15,549 bases of DNA from Deltaproteobacteria bacterium (lineage in GTDB: Bacteria; UBA10199; SPLOWO2-01-44-7). Of this stretch, positions 7,011 to 13,227 are shown piece after piece. The translations under genes were made by a program, and so were the position numbers. The stretch spans positions 1-15,549 of the forward strand of contig JAUYJH010000125.1 of the NCBI GenBank assembly GCA_030688705.1, written 5' to 3'. A model generated the notes under the pieces. That model saw only the letters and a program-made list of their open reading frames with translations, searched no databases and was not told where the DNA came from. Position 1 is the first letter of the stretch. Every line of letters starts with the position of its first letter.

Positions 7011-9395
7011 TTAAGTACCCCTTCTCTTTTCCAAAAAGACCAAAAAGGCGGGGAAGAAGACGACCGTCGACAAAAGTGTCGCCAAAAGACCTAAAATAGC
7101 CACTTTGCCGAGAGAGGCGAGCCCCCCGTGATTGGCGAAGGCGAGCCCCAAAAACCCAAGTGCGTTGGTGGTAGAGGCGATGAGAGAGGCAAGGCCGGCC
7201 GTTTGAATCACTTTTGCGATCGAACCGCGGCCCGCCTCTTTATAGCGGTGATAAATATGGATGCAGTTGTCGATGCTCATCCCCATGATGGCGGGGATGA
7301 TCACCATGCTGTAGAAATCGAGCTTCAGCCCCGATAAAAACAGAAAACCGATGAGCCATATTTCACCCAGAATAATCGGCAGTGCGACGAGGAGGGTTTT
7401 TTTGAAATCACGCTGATCCAGCCACAAAAGAAACAGTATGATGAGAACGGCAAGCCCAATCGCCCTTGGCGCGTCCCGCATCATCGTTTTTAAAACGTTC
7501 GCGAAAATAAGCGGGTCGCTCACGGCATGAAAAGTTTTGATGGGTGTTTTTATCTCCCCGACATCTTCCAAAAGATTAAGCCCGTTTTTCCCGTCATCCA
7601 AAGACATCTCTTTTTTGGACTGAATAAAAGCAAAGGCCCCCTCGCCTTTTGCCCCCTTGAAAATTTTAAGGACCTCCGGGGGGATCTCTTTTTCTTCAAT
7701 GGGGGTTGTTTCCCGGAGGGCCTGTTTAAAGCGTTCCAGGTCTTTTCTCTTTTCTTCGGGAACCAGTTCCAAAGTCGGGTCATCAAGAATGTTTTCGATT
7801 TCTTTCAAAAGAGCCAGTTTCTCCCCCTCGTCTTCCTGATAGAAATCAAAATAGGAAAGAATCGATTCCAGGGTGGGGCTCTCTTTGTCCGTTTTGATTT
7901 TTTCCAGCACCGCTTGTTTCAGCGCCTTGGCCTCTTCCTTGCTGTAAACCAGAACGACCGCCGGCCCGACCAGCTTGTCGACCGTTTCGCGGTATTTTGC
8001 CTTGGCAAAGGTCGATTGCGGCAATCTCGGCTTCAGTCTGGAAAAATCGTATTCAAACAGGGGGCGGCTGAAGAGAATGACAATGGAAAAAACAGTCAGA
8101 ATAACGCCGGCCCAGAGAATGAATCGGGGAGAAAGAAAAGATTTTAACGTAACCCGCGACAAAAGCGGGAGGGTCGGTTTGCGGAGAAATTTTAATTTTT
8201 CAAAAAGGACCACAAGCGGCGCGAAGAAAAGAAGATAGGAGCCGTAAACGCAAAGCAGTCCCACTCCGGCAATGAGGCCAAACTGCGAAAATCCCTTAAA
8301 ATCGTTCAAAATCAGGGAGAGAAAAATTGCGGAGACGGCGGCGACCGAAAACCCGATCGAACGCCCCGTTTTTTCCATGACTTCGCCCAGAGCCTCTTTC
8401 ATGTTTGATCCGTGGCCGCGTTCGTAATTGTAGCGGGCCAGAAAATGGATGCCGTTTTCAACCCCCAGTCCCGACAAGACGCTGTAGAGAAACGCCGTGA
8501 TGATATTGAGGCGGTCCACCAGATAAGAAGAGATTCCAAAAGCGGCAAAAAGTCCGATGCCAAGCGGAATAAAAATCAAAAAGGGGGCGGAAAGACTTCT
8601 GAAATAAGCAAGCAGAAGAATCAAAATGGCGGCGAGCGAAACGAACCCGGCAATCCCCAAATCGTGGATCAACGTGTCGTATTCATCAACGCGGTTTTTG
8701 GCCTTGCCCGTAAAATACATGTTGTCCGGCTTGTTCCCGCCCAGAGTGCCAATCCATTTTTGCGCGCACGACTCCACCTGTTCGTAAAATCGTTTGTTGT
8801 AGGCGATGCTGGTGTCGGTCCCCTTTGCAAAAGCGAACAGTGTATAGAGGGTCTTGTCCTTATTCCTAAAATAGGAGCTCGAAGCCCCGTCTTCGGCCTG
8901 GCCCCGGTATTTTTCCTCAAGGTCGCCGTATTCAAAATCTTCATCTTGATCTTCGCCGAGATCGATAAAAAGCCCCGAGAGTTTTTTTCTCTGAATCTGC
9001 CGGTCGAGTCTTTCTTTAAGCGTTTGCAGATCGGGGAGTTCCAGAAAAAGCAGCTTGTGGTCATAAAAAAAATCGTACCCCGTTTTTTCCGTTTCTAAAC
9101 GTTCTACAAGGGGGCAGGTTTTAAGATCGCCGGCCAGACTCTCCAGCCAACCCTCAATTTTTTCAGGATCCCTCCCCTCCAGCGTGATGGAGACGACGGT
9201 GGAATCCTCCAGCTTATCCCTGATTTTGTGGATCTCTTGAACGGCGGGGTAGTGGTCGGGGAGAAGGCTGATCAGATCGGTGCTGATGTTTTTGTAAAGG
9301 GCGATTGTTTTCGGTATGCTCCACCACGCAACCAGCCCCCCCAGAACCAAAAAAATCCAGAAATAGCGGATGTTGAAACCGACCCATTTTGTCAT
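7011..9395 (-). CDS. RND superfamily (MMPL-type) exporter
   Basis: The 794-aa inner-membrane protein shows the duplicated RND plan: TM1 (~11-28), a large periplasmic loop (~30-250), five TM segments (~250-400) containing SGLGVENGIHFLARY, TM7 (~437-455), a second loop (~460-655) and five more TM segments with MGMSIDNCIHIYHRYKEAG. The GxxxxxxIH motifs in both halves are typical of MMPL/patched-like exporters, including hopanoid and lipid transporters. The substrate is unknown; calling it HpnN would be a guess. The start is ATG 9395; no Shine-Dalgarno precedes it, because the 5' flank is a palindromic repeat beginning 6 bases upstream. It ends 27 bases before arsS on the same strand and could share its transcript. 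Confidence 0.9.
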   Translation of the reverse strand: MTKWVGFNIRYFWIFLVLGGLVAWWSIPKTIALYKNISTDLISLLPDHYPAVQEIHKIRDKLEDSTVVSITLEGRDPEKIEGWLESLAGDLKTCPLVERLETEKTGYDFFYDHKLLFLELPDLQTLKERLDRQIQRKKLSGLFIDLGEDQDEDFEYGDLEEKYRGQAEDGASSSYFRNKDKTLYTLFAFAKGTDTSIAYNKRFYEQVESCAQKWIGTLGGNKPDNMYFTGKAKNRVDEYDTLIHDLGIAGFVSLAAILILLLAYFRSLSAPFLIFIPLGIGLFAAFGISSYLVDRLNIITAFLYSVLSGLGVENGIHFLARYNYERGHGSNMKEALGEVMEKTGRSIGFSVAAVSAIFLSLILNDFKGFSQFGLIAGVGLLCVYGSYLLFFAPLVVLFEKLKFLRKPTLPLLSRVTLKSFLSPRFILWAGVILTVFSIVILFSRPLFEYDFSRLKPRLPQSTFAKAKYRETVDKLVGPAVVLVYSKEEAKALKQAVLEKIKTDKESPTLESILSYFDFYQEDEGEKLALLKEIENILDDPTLELVPEEKRKDLERFKQALRETTPIEEKEIPPEVLKIFKGAKGEGAFAFIQSKKEMSLDDGKNGLNLLEDVGEIKTPIKTFHAVSDPLIFANVLKTMMRDAPRAIGLAVLIILFLLWLDQRDFKKTLLVALPIILGEIWLIGFLFLSGLKLDFYSMVIIPAIMGMSIDNCIHIYHRYKEAGRGSIAKVIQTAGLASLIASTTNALGFLGLAFANHGGLASLGKVAILGLLATLLSTVVFFPAFLVFLEKRRGT

Positions 9396-9400
9396 AATAT

Positions 9401-9481
9401 CGGGGGGAACGACTCGTCCCGACGAAAGTCGGGACTCCTTCCCCCCGCACCCCTTTCATTCGCACCGGCGAAGCCGGATGC
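9401..9481. repeat. Palindromic repeat directly upstream of the RND exporter gene
   Basis: The outer arms CGGGGGGAA (9401-9409) and TTCCCCCCG (9439-9447) are perfect inverted copies around an inner hairpin, GTCCCGAC-GAAA-GTCGGGAC (9416-9435). A third hairpin follows: GCACCGGC, GAA loop, GCCGG(A)TGC (9462-9481). Structure and GAAA loops resemble the repeat at 4798-4914, so both probably belong to the same kind of dispersed element. Confidence 0.8.
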
Positions 9482-9491
9482 TCATTCACTA

Positions 9492-9513
9492 TTTCTGCAT
9501 GATTTTCTGCATG
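9492..9513. repeat. Two direct copies of a 10-bp sequence in the RND upstream region
   Basis: TTTCTGCATG occurs at 9492-9501 and 9504-9513, a 12-bp period. It lies between the unknown 203-aa gene and the palindromic repeat, in a position where an operator could sit, but no regulator can be named. Confidence 0.45.
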
Positions 9514-9533
9514 GACCGCCACTTGTGCCAGAA

Positions 9534-10145
9534 TTATTGCGGTTTGTTCAAGCTGTTTCTTTCCGGGAGGGTAATGCCGGCTTTTTTGAGCAGATTTTCC
9601 AGATGCTCACTGCCCGTCTCCAGCCATCGTTCATAGAGTTTCAGAAGGTTTTCATTGGTTTGGCTCTCCGCGGTCGCGGCTACCTCGGCCAGCACATCAA
9701 CCAAATCGGGAAAAAGTTCCGCGAGTTCCAGATAGAGTTCGGCAAAGGTTTTTTGGTTTTGCAGCATTGCAGAAAGGCTCATGTAGGCGGAGCCCCCCAT
9801 GCCGATATAATAATCGATGTCGATAATTTTGCGATTGATACTCTCCCCGAAAAATCCGGCGGTATAAAGGCTTAAATCTCCCAGTTTTTTCAAACACCGG
9901 ATTTTTGTGTGGAGGTCGGCTCCGGCGGCATCGGCCAAAATAAGGGCCAGCGGTTTTTGAGACATTCTGTCCCCCTCTTTTTCAAAAAAGGTCTCGGTTT
10001 TTTTGAATTCCTGCAGAAGATTGGCCAGATAAAATTCGATGAAATCGCTGGCCGGGACATGCTGGTTGACAAGGGCTTGGCTGACCCTCTCCTTGAAAAA
10101 CTCCATCAAAGGGACCTGTTGCAACAATTTTTCTTTGCCGCTCAT
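9534..10145 (-). CDS. Conserved-looking hypothetical cytoplasmic protein, 203 aa
   Basis: I do not recognise the family. The protein has no signal peptide or membrane segment and appears almost wholly alpha-helical. The middle is the most distinctive part: LGDLSLYTAGFFGESINRK followed by IDIDYYIGMGGSAYMSL. The second half is a long charged helical region rich in Leu and Glu, with AELYLELAELFPDLVDVLAE. Codon use resembles the neighbours. It lies between a flippase-like gene (29 bases upstream) and the RND exporter gene (138 bases downstream), all on the minus strand, which suggests a link to membrane lipid handling but proves nothing. No Shine-Dalgarno precedes ATG 10145, while a TATAAT box lies 8 to 14 bases upstream of it. 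Confidence 0.75.
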   Translation of the reverse strand: MSGKEKLLQQVPLMEFFKERVSQALVNQHVPASDFIEFYLANLLQEFKKTETFFEKEGDRMSQKPLALILADAAGADLHTKIRCLKKLGDLSLYTAGFFGESINRKIIDIDYYIGMGGSAYMSLSAMLQNQKTFAELYLELAELFPDLVDVLAEVAATAESQTNENLLKLYERWLETGSEHLENLLKKAGITLPERNSLNKPQ

Positions 10146-10153
10146 AGGGTGAA

Positions 10154-10159
10154 ATTATA
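10154..10159 (-). promoter_or_regulatory. TATAAT box just upstream of the 203-aa gene
   Basis: On the minus strand, a consensus TATAAT ends 8 bases before the ATG at 10145. Transcription would then start within a few bases of the ATG, giving an almost leaderless mRNA. The sequence 17 bases upstream (TTCCAT) is a poor -35, so support is weak. Confidence 0.35.
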
Positions 10160-10174
10160 CAGAAAACCTCGGAA

Positions 10175-11170
10175 TTATGGAATCTTTTGTTCCAAATGGG
10201 GTCGAAAAAAATCTTTGGAAACATTTTTCAGACAAATCATCCCAAAAAGGGTTTTTAAAATGAGATTGGAAAACATCCACAAAAGACTCGCGGCAAACAA
10301 CAGTTCGGAGGGGGTAATGAACCCCTGATCAAAAATGGGGCTTTTGAGATAGGGATGCAACAATTCAACCATGACGGCATTGGTCGTTCCAAACCCCCCC
10401 GGGGTAATCGGTATCATGCCGGTTAGCACCACCAGGGGGATATTGCCCAAAAGCTGTAAGAAGGGGACAAAGACATCAAAGGTGAGCAAAACAACATACA
10501 TGGAAACAATCAGTGAAATATGAATCGGAAACCGCATCAGCGCGAGTTTGAGATAATCGGTAATACGGGCCTCTTTTAAAAGCCTGAAAATATCTTTCCG
10601 GCGGATCCATTGGATGAAACGCCAGTTTTTATTTTCCAGTTTTTTATAGAGAGGCCCCCTCCAGAAAAAAAGACTTAAGGCGAAAACGGCATAGGCCGCC
10701 AGAGCCACTCCCCAGACGAATTTTTTAAGCTCCATGCCGCCGATTTTAAAATCAAGAAAAAAGGATCCGGCAAATGCCATGGAAATAACCCAGTAGAGAT
10801 CGATCACGGCGATAAAAAAGAAAAGGCTGAAAGCCTCCCAAAGGGGGATGCGGTGGCTCCGTTTTAAATAATAGGCAAAGGCCGCCTGTCCCGCCGGGTA
10901 GTTCAGCACCATCAGAAGGTAGGAAACGCCGCGGGCGGGCACCAACGCTTTTGCCGCGATTTTGAAGCCAAACCGCTTTAGAAGACGTGTGAGCGAAAAA
11001 AGATCGATAAAAAAAACAAAGAAAAAATAGCCGATGGCAAACGGGATAAAAGTGGACAGGCGCACAAATTTAAGGCTCTCCCATATTTTTTGCGGCGGGT
11101 AGAGATGAAACAGGTAGGCGAAAATACCGATGGCCACCAGCCAGGGGAGGAACGTTTTAATTTTAGACAT
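10175..11170 (-). CDS. Flippase-like domain (LPG synthase TM / UPF0104) membrane protein
   Basis: The 331-aa protein is mostly hydrophobic, with about eight membrane segments. It fits the lysylphosphatidylglycerol-synthase transmembrane (AglD/UPF0104) superfamily: an N-terminal helix pair (FLPWLVAIGIFAYLFHLYPP), VPARGVSYLLMVLNYPAGQA in the middle, and the hallmark IPITPGGFGTTNAVMVELL near the end. Members move or modify isoprenoid- or glycerol-linked lipids; the substrate is unknown. There is no C-terminal LPG synthase catalytic domain. I chose ATG 11170, preceded by AAGGGAG at a good distance; the longer frame would run into rlmE. It overlaps the end of rlmE by 8 bases. Confidence 0.85.
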   Translation of the reverse strand: MSKIKTFLPWLVAIGIFAYLFHLYPPQKIWESLKFVRLSTFIPFAIGYFFFVFFIDLFSLTRLLKRFGFKIAAKALVPARGVSYLLMVLNYPAGQAAFAYYLKRSHRIPLWEAFSLFFFIAVIDLYWVISMAFAGSFFLDFKIGGMELKKFVWGVALAAYAVFALSLFFWRGPLYKKLENKNWRFIQWIRRKDIFRLLKEARITDYLKLALMRFPIHISLIVSMYVVLLTFDVFVPFLQLLGNIPLVVLTGMIPITPGGFGTTNAVMVELLHPYLKSPIFDQGFITPSELLFAASLLWMFSNLILKTLFGMICLKNVSKDFFRPHLEQKIP

Positions 11171-11747
11171 GAGCGGCTCCCTTAAAGCCGGTTGCCACCA
11201 GATAGACCTCTGAAGAGGTTTTACGCGTGGCTTCTGGAATGAATGTGGCAAAACGTTCGAAATGTTTTTTCATTTCACTTTTAAGACGATCCACCTCTTC
11301 GCCCGGAAAAACTTTTATTACCAGATTTCCGTTTTTTTTCAAAAACTGTTTTGCCAAAGTAAAAACTCGGGAGGCAATTTCGAAAGAGAGATACGTGTCC
11401 CGAAAACGAATTCCTGACAAATCGGGGGAGAGATCAGACAAAATACAATCGAAGCGCTGTTCAAAGGCAATATCCGGGCTGTGGATATCGGTTTGAATAA
11501 AACGGACGTTGAGGGGGGGTGAAATTTTGAGTGGAGATCTATCGACTCCCACAATCAAACCTTTTTCCCCAACTTCTTTGGAGAGGATTTGCAGCCATCC
11601 GCCGGGGGCGCTTCCCAAATCCAAAATGAGGCCCCCCTTTTTCCAGATTCCAAATTTTTTCTGGATCTCCAAAATTTTGTAGGCTGCCCGGCTGGCAAAA
11701 CCCTCTTTTTTTGCTTTTTTATAAAAATGGTCTTTCCGTTCGTACAT
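11163..11747 (-). CDS. rlmE: 23S rRNA 2'-O-ribose uridine methyltransferase (FtsJ/RrmJ)
   Basis: The 194-aa protein is slightly shorter than E. coli RlmE (209 aa). The SAM motif is DLGSAPGGW (43-51). The catalytic tetrad is complete: Lys24 (SRAAYKILE), Asp105 (SDLSPDLSG), Lys145 (VIKVFPGE) and Glu180 (SSEVYLVATGF). The enzyme methylates the A-loop uridine of 23S rRNA (U2552 in E. coli) in the large subunit. ATG 11747 is the first start; only a weak GGAAAG precedes it. It is the first gene of the long minus-strand block and diverges from the small genes at 11967. Confidence 0.95.
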   Translation of the reverse strand: MYERKDHFYKKAKKEGFASRAAYKILEIQKKFGIWKKGGLILDLGSAPGGWLQILSKEVGEKGLIVGVDRSPLKISPPLNVRFIQTDIHSPDIAFEQRFDCILSDLSPDLSGIRFRDTYLSFEIASRVFTLAKQFLKKNGNLVIKVFPGEEVDRLKSEMKKHFERFATFIPEATRKTSSEVYLVATGFKGAAHV

Positions 11748-11751
11748 GGAA

Positions 11752-11779
11752 GCAACTTTCCGTTGGAAACGGCCGATAA
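11752..11779 (+). promoter_or_regulatory. Putative sigma-28-like promoter upstream of the small-gene pair
   Basis: GCAACTTT (11752-11759) and GCCGATAA (11772-11779) are separated by 12 bases. GCCGATAA is the exact -10 box of FliA-type promoters; the -35 element matches TAAAGTTT in 5 of 8 positions. A closely similar arrangement occurs at 12630-12656. No flagellar gene is in the window, so the sigma factor is a guess. Confidence 0.4.
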
Positions 11780-11966
11780 TAGATATAGAGAGCTTGGGAG
11801 TCCATCTATTCTTTGGGGTGAGCGGTCACCAAATGGGACCTTAAAAGGTGTTTATGACCCCAAAGTGTTTAAAATTAGTCAATAATTACAATAAGATACC
11901 ATTTTATATTTTTGCCGATTTTGGCAGGGGTTTTGCATGGTATCTCCTTGAAACAAGGGGGTCTTT
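11778..11966 (+). promoter_or_regulatory. Highly structured 5' leader with a hairpin over the Shine-Dalgarno
   Basis: Four consecutive stems can be drawn. P1: AATAGAT/ATCTATT (11778-11784 with 11804-11810). P2: CTTTGGGGT/ACCCCAAAG (11811-11819 with 11857-11865), enclosing smaller stems. P3: AGATACCAT/ATGGTATCT (11894-11902 with 11937-11945), enclosing TGCC/GGCA (11913-11926). P4: CCTTG-AAA-CAAGG (11946-11958). The AAGGGGG ribosome site for the gene at 11967 begins inside P4. P4 can grow by two pairs only by taking bases from P3, so the two compete. This looks like a translational control element; it matches no riboswitch I know. Confidence 0.5.
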
Positions 11967-12293
11967 ATGATTTCAGGTGGCAAAATAAATCCGGCCGATT
12001 CCGTCAGAAAAGTGTTTGAGCCTTGCCTGCGAGGTCTCGATCCCGCTTTTAAGGCAGAGGTGAAAGCGGCCTTAGATGGTTATTGCAATTCCGCGGATGC
12101 CAAGGCGCCTGATTCCAGATCAGGCTTATATACGCGGGCCAAGGCGTTTGGTTCTGCAGGTCAATATGCCGTCTCTTCTTCTCCAGAACCATTTGTCGCT
12201 CGGTTGTTTGAGATGCCTCCGGCAGTCTCCGGCCCTCTTTTGGCCGCATTAGTCAAAAAAGTTTTTACGAACGAAGGGGGAACCAATGGCTAA
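11967..12293 (+). CDS. Small protein of unknown function, 108 aa
   Basis: I do not recognise this protein. The start ATG 11967 is preceded by AAGGGGG at 5-6 bases spacing. The first ~40 residues look helical (SVRKVFEPCLRGLDPAFKAE, then VKAALDGYC), the middle is Ser/Ala/Gly-rich and likely flexible, and the end is helical again (GPLLAALVKKVF). It has two Cys (positions 19 and 40) and no signal peptide. Its end overlaps the start of the next gene by 8 bases, so both proteins are made from one mRNA and probably work together. It sits behind a structured leader and a GCCGATAA box. Confidence 0.65.
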   Translation: MISGGKINPADSVRKVFEPCLRGLDPAFKAEVKAALDGYCNSADAKAPDSRSGLYTRAKAFGSAGQYAVSSSPEPFVARLFEMPPAVSGPLLAALVKKVFTNEGGTNG

Positions 12294-12600
12294 AAAATGG
12301 ACCAAAAAAGATCTGGTGCAGTTATTCGAGATTTTGATTGAAAGAGGGGCTCCGGTTGTGACCAGTCCTCATTTTCGCGGTCATTTGACCCGCAATGAAA
12401 ATCTTTTTACGAATCAGGTGGTTCGTGAATCAAACGGGAATATTGCCTATCGTTCTGTCGATTTCAAAATCGAGGAAGAAATGAGTGATGAAGCGTTCTG
12501 GAGCCGCATTGAAAAAACACCGTATAATGATTTGATCGAAGAAAACGCGGCGGTGGCTCTAGTCAAAATGGCGGAGAAGCTGAAATTGATCGACAAATAA
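12286..12600 (+). CDS. Small protein of unknown function, 104 aa
   Basis: I do not recognise this protein. ATG 12286 has a GGGGG ribosome site 5 bases upstream, within the end of the previous gene. The N-terminus is Lys-rich and helical (KKWTKKDLVQLFEILIERGA), the central part (TSPHFRGHLTRNENLFTNQV) contains His, Arg and Asn, and the C-terminus is an acidic-to-amphipathic helix (VALVKMAEKLKLIDK). It has no membrane segment or signal peptide. Because it overlaps the 108-aa gene, a two-component arrangement (complex, or toxin-antitoxin-like pair) is possible, but no catalytic or DNA-binding motif is visible, so this is only a suggestion. Confidence 0.65.
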   Translation: MAKKWTKKDLVQLFEILIERGAPVVTSPHFRGHLTRNENLFTNQVVRESNGNIAYRSVDFKIEEEMSDEAFWSRIEKTPYNDLIEENAAVALVKMAEKLKLIDK

Positions 12601-12629
12601 AAAAATTTTCGGTTTTTGAAAAATTTTTA

Positions 12630-12656
12630 GCAACTTTTTCCGAAGATTGCCGATAA
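12630..12656 (+). promoter_or_regulatory. Second sigma-28-like box pair, downstream of the small-gene pair
   Basis: GCAACTTT (12630-12637), 11 bases, then GCCGATAA (12649-12656). This is the exact spacing of the FliA consensus TAAAGTTT-N11-GCCGATAA. The wider segment resembles 11751-11801, including GAGAG.TTGG after the box. A transcript from here would reach the terminator at 12696 after only ~60 bases. Confidence 0.4.
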
Positions 12657-12695
12657 CAGTAGTGAGAGGTTGGAAAGATTTAAAATGAAGGTTCG

Positions 12696-12724
12696 GGGGA
12701 GCCAAAAGGCTCCCCTTTTTTTTT
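12696..12724 (+). terminator. Strong intrinsic terminator
   Basis: GGGGAGCC (12696-12703), loop AAAA, GGCTCCCC (12708-12715), then nine T. The stem is perfect. It ends transcription of the small-gene pair (stop at 12600) and of any short RNA starting near 12663. Confidence 0.93.
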
Positions 12725-12845
12725 GGGTGCCGATTTAGGAAAGAGGGTTAGATGGGGATAAGGGAGTCTTAAAAAGCAGTAATCCGACAATTTGGGGGCT
12801 TTGGGGCGTTCTTTGAAACGAAAGGCTGACTTGCGCGCAACGTTG
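12725..12845. other. Gene-free spacer between terminator and tRNA-Phe
   Basis: I see no gene or clear signal here apart from TTGCGCGCAA (12831-12840), a perfect 10-bp palindrome just 3' of the tRNA. No convincing tRNA terminator is visible on the minus strand. Confidence 0.5.
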
Positions 12846-12918
12846 TGGGCAGGGACGGAATTGAACCGCCGACACGCGGCTTTTCAGGCCGCTGCTCTAC
12901 CGACTGAGCTACCTGCCC
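12846..12918 (-). tRNA. tRNA-Phe (anticodon GAA)
   Basis: Read on the minus strand from 12918: acceptor arm GGGCAGG pairs with CCTGCCC (12847-12853), D arm GCTCAGTCGGTAGAGC, anticodon stem GCGGC/GCCGC with loop CTGAAAA giving anticodon GAA, and T arm GGCGGTTCAATTCCGTC. The discriminator is A (12846). The 73-nt body is standard, and CCA is not encoded (the genome reads CAA). Confidence 0.96.
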
Positions 12919-12919
12919 G

Positions 12920-12989
12920 AAATTTCGCGGTAGCGAAATTGCCCTCCATTTTCCATTTTCCAGCCGCGAAATTGGAAAATAGAGAATGG
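12920..12989. repeat. Hairpin cluster upstream of tRNA-Phe
   Basis: A perfect hairpin, AATTTCGC-GGTA-GCGAAATT (12921-12940), starts 2 bases from the tRNA 5' end. A second stem of 17 bases (12946-12962 with 12973-12989, 15 of 17 matching) has arms CCATTTTCCATTTTCCA and TGGAAAATAGAGAATGG. A further GCGAAATT copy lies at 12966-12973. The gene-free stretch 12919-13227 otherwise holds a TTGACA box on the minus strand, A/T-rich sequence and the carD promoter. Confidence 0.7.
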
Positions 12990-13011
12990 AGAATAGAAAA
13001 TAGAGGTTATT

Positions 13012-13040
13012 CGACTAAACAAAACAGAGGGAGGTGTCAA
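13012..13040 (-). promoter_or_regulatory. Possible promoter for tRNA-Phe
   Basis: On the minus strand, a perfect TTGACA (13035-13040) is followed after 17 bases by TAGTCG (13012-13017), a poor -10 box. If used, the primary transcript would carry the hairpin cluster as a ~90-base 5' leader, removed when the tRNA is processed. Confidence 0.3.
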
Positions 13041-13168
13041 GGAAAGCGAAAAAAATATTTTTTTTGAAATTTTTTTGATGAGAGCAAAGTGAGTTATAAA
13101 ATTGGAAATTCAACTTCGACCTTAAAGTAAAGGTTGAGAAAACAGCGTCTGACGCGCCACCCAATTGT

Positions 13169-13198
13169 TTGACGCTATTTAGCCGGCTGTGATATACA
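13169..13198 (+). promoter_or_regulatory. Sigma-70 promoter for carD and the genes behind it
   Basis: TTGACG (13169-13174) and TATACA (13193-13198) are 18 bases apart, giving a start near 13205 and a ~23-base leader before the AAGGAGG ribosome site. A small palindrome, GCGTC-T-GACGC (13145-13155), lies just upstream. It is the best promoter match in the window for the carD-ispD-ispF-cysS operon. Confidence 0.6.
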
Positions 13199-13227
13199 GC
13201 GGGCAATTCAAAAAGGAGGGTTTTAAA

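Noticed and set aside
7011..9395. Naming the RND gene hpnN
   Set aside because: The fold fits, but no hopanoid genes are present in the window and MMPL exporters have many substrates.
9214..9522. 102-aa open frame with VPTFVGTSRSP
   Set aside because: It is translation of the palindromic repeat plus the shadow of the RND gene.
9520..9533. TGGCAC on the minus strand as a sigma-54 -24 box
   Set aside because: No TTGC -12 element follows at the required distance.
12685..12741. Small open frame starting ATG 12685
   Set aside because: It runs through the stem and T-run of the terminator and has no ribosome site.
12792..13067. 91-aa open frame with GTELNRRHAAFQAAALPTEL
   Set aside because: This is the well-known false translation across a tRNA-Phe gene.
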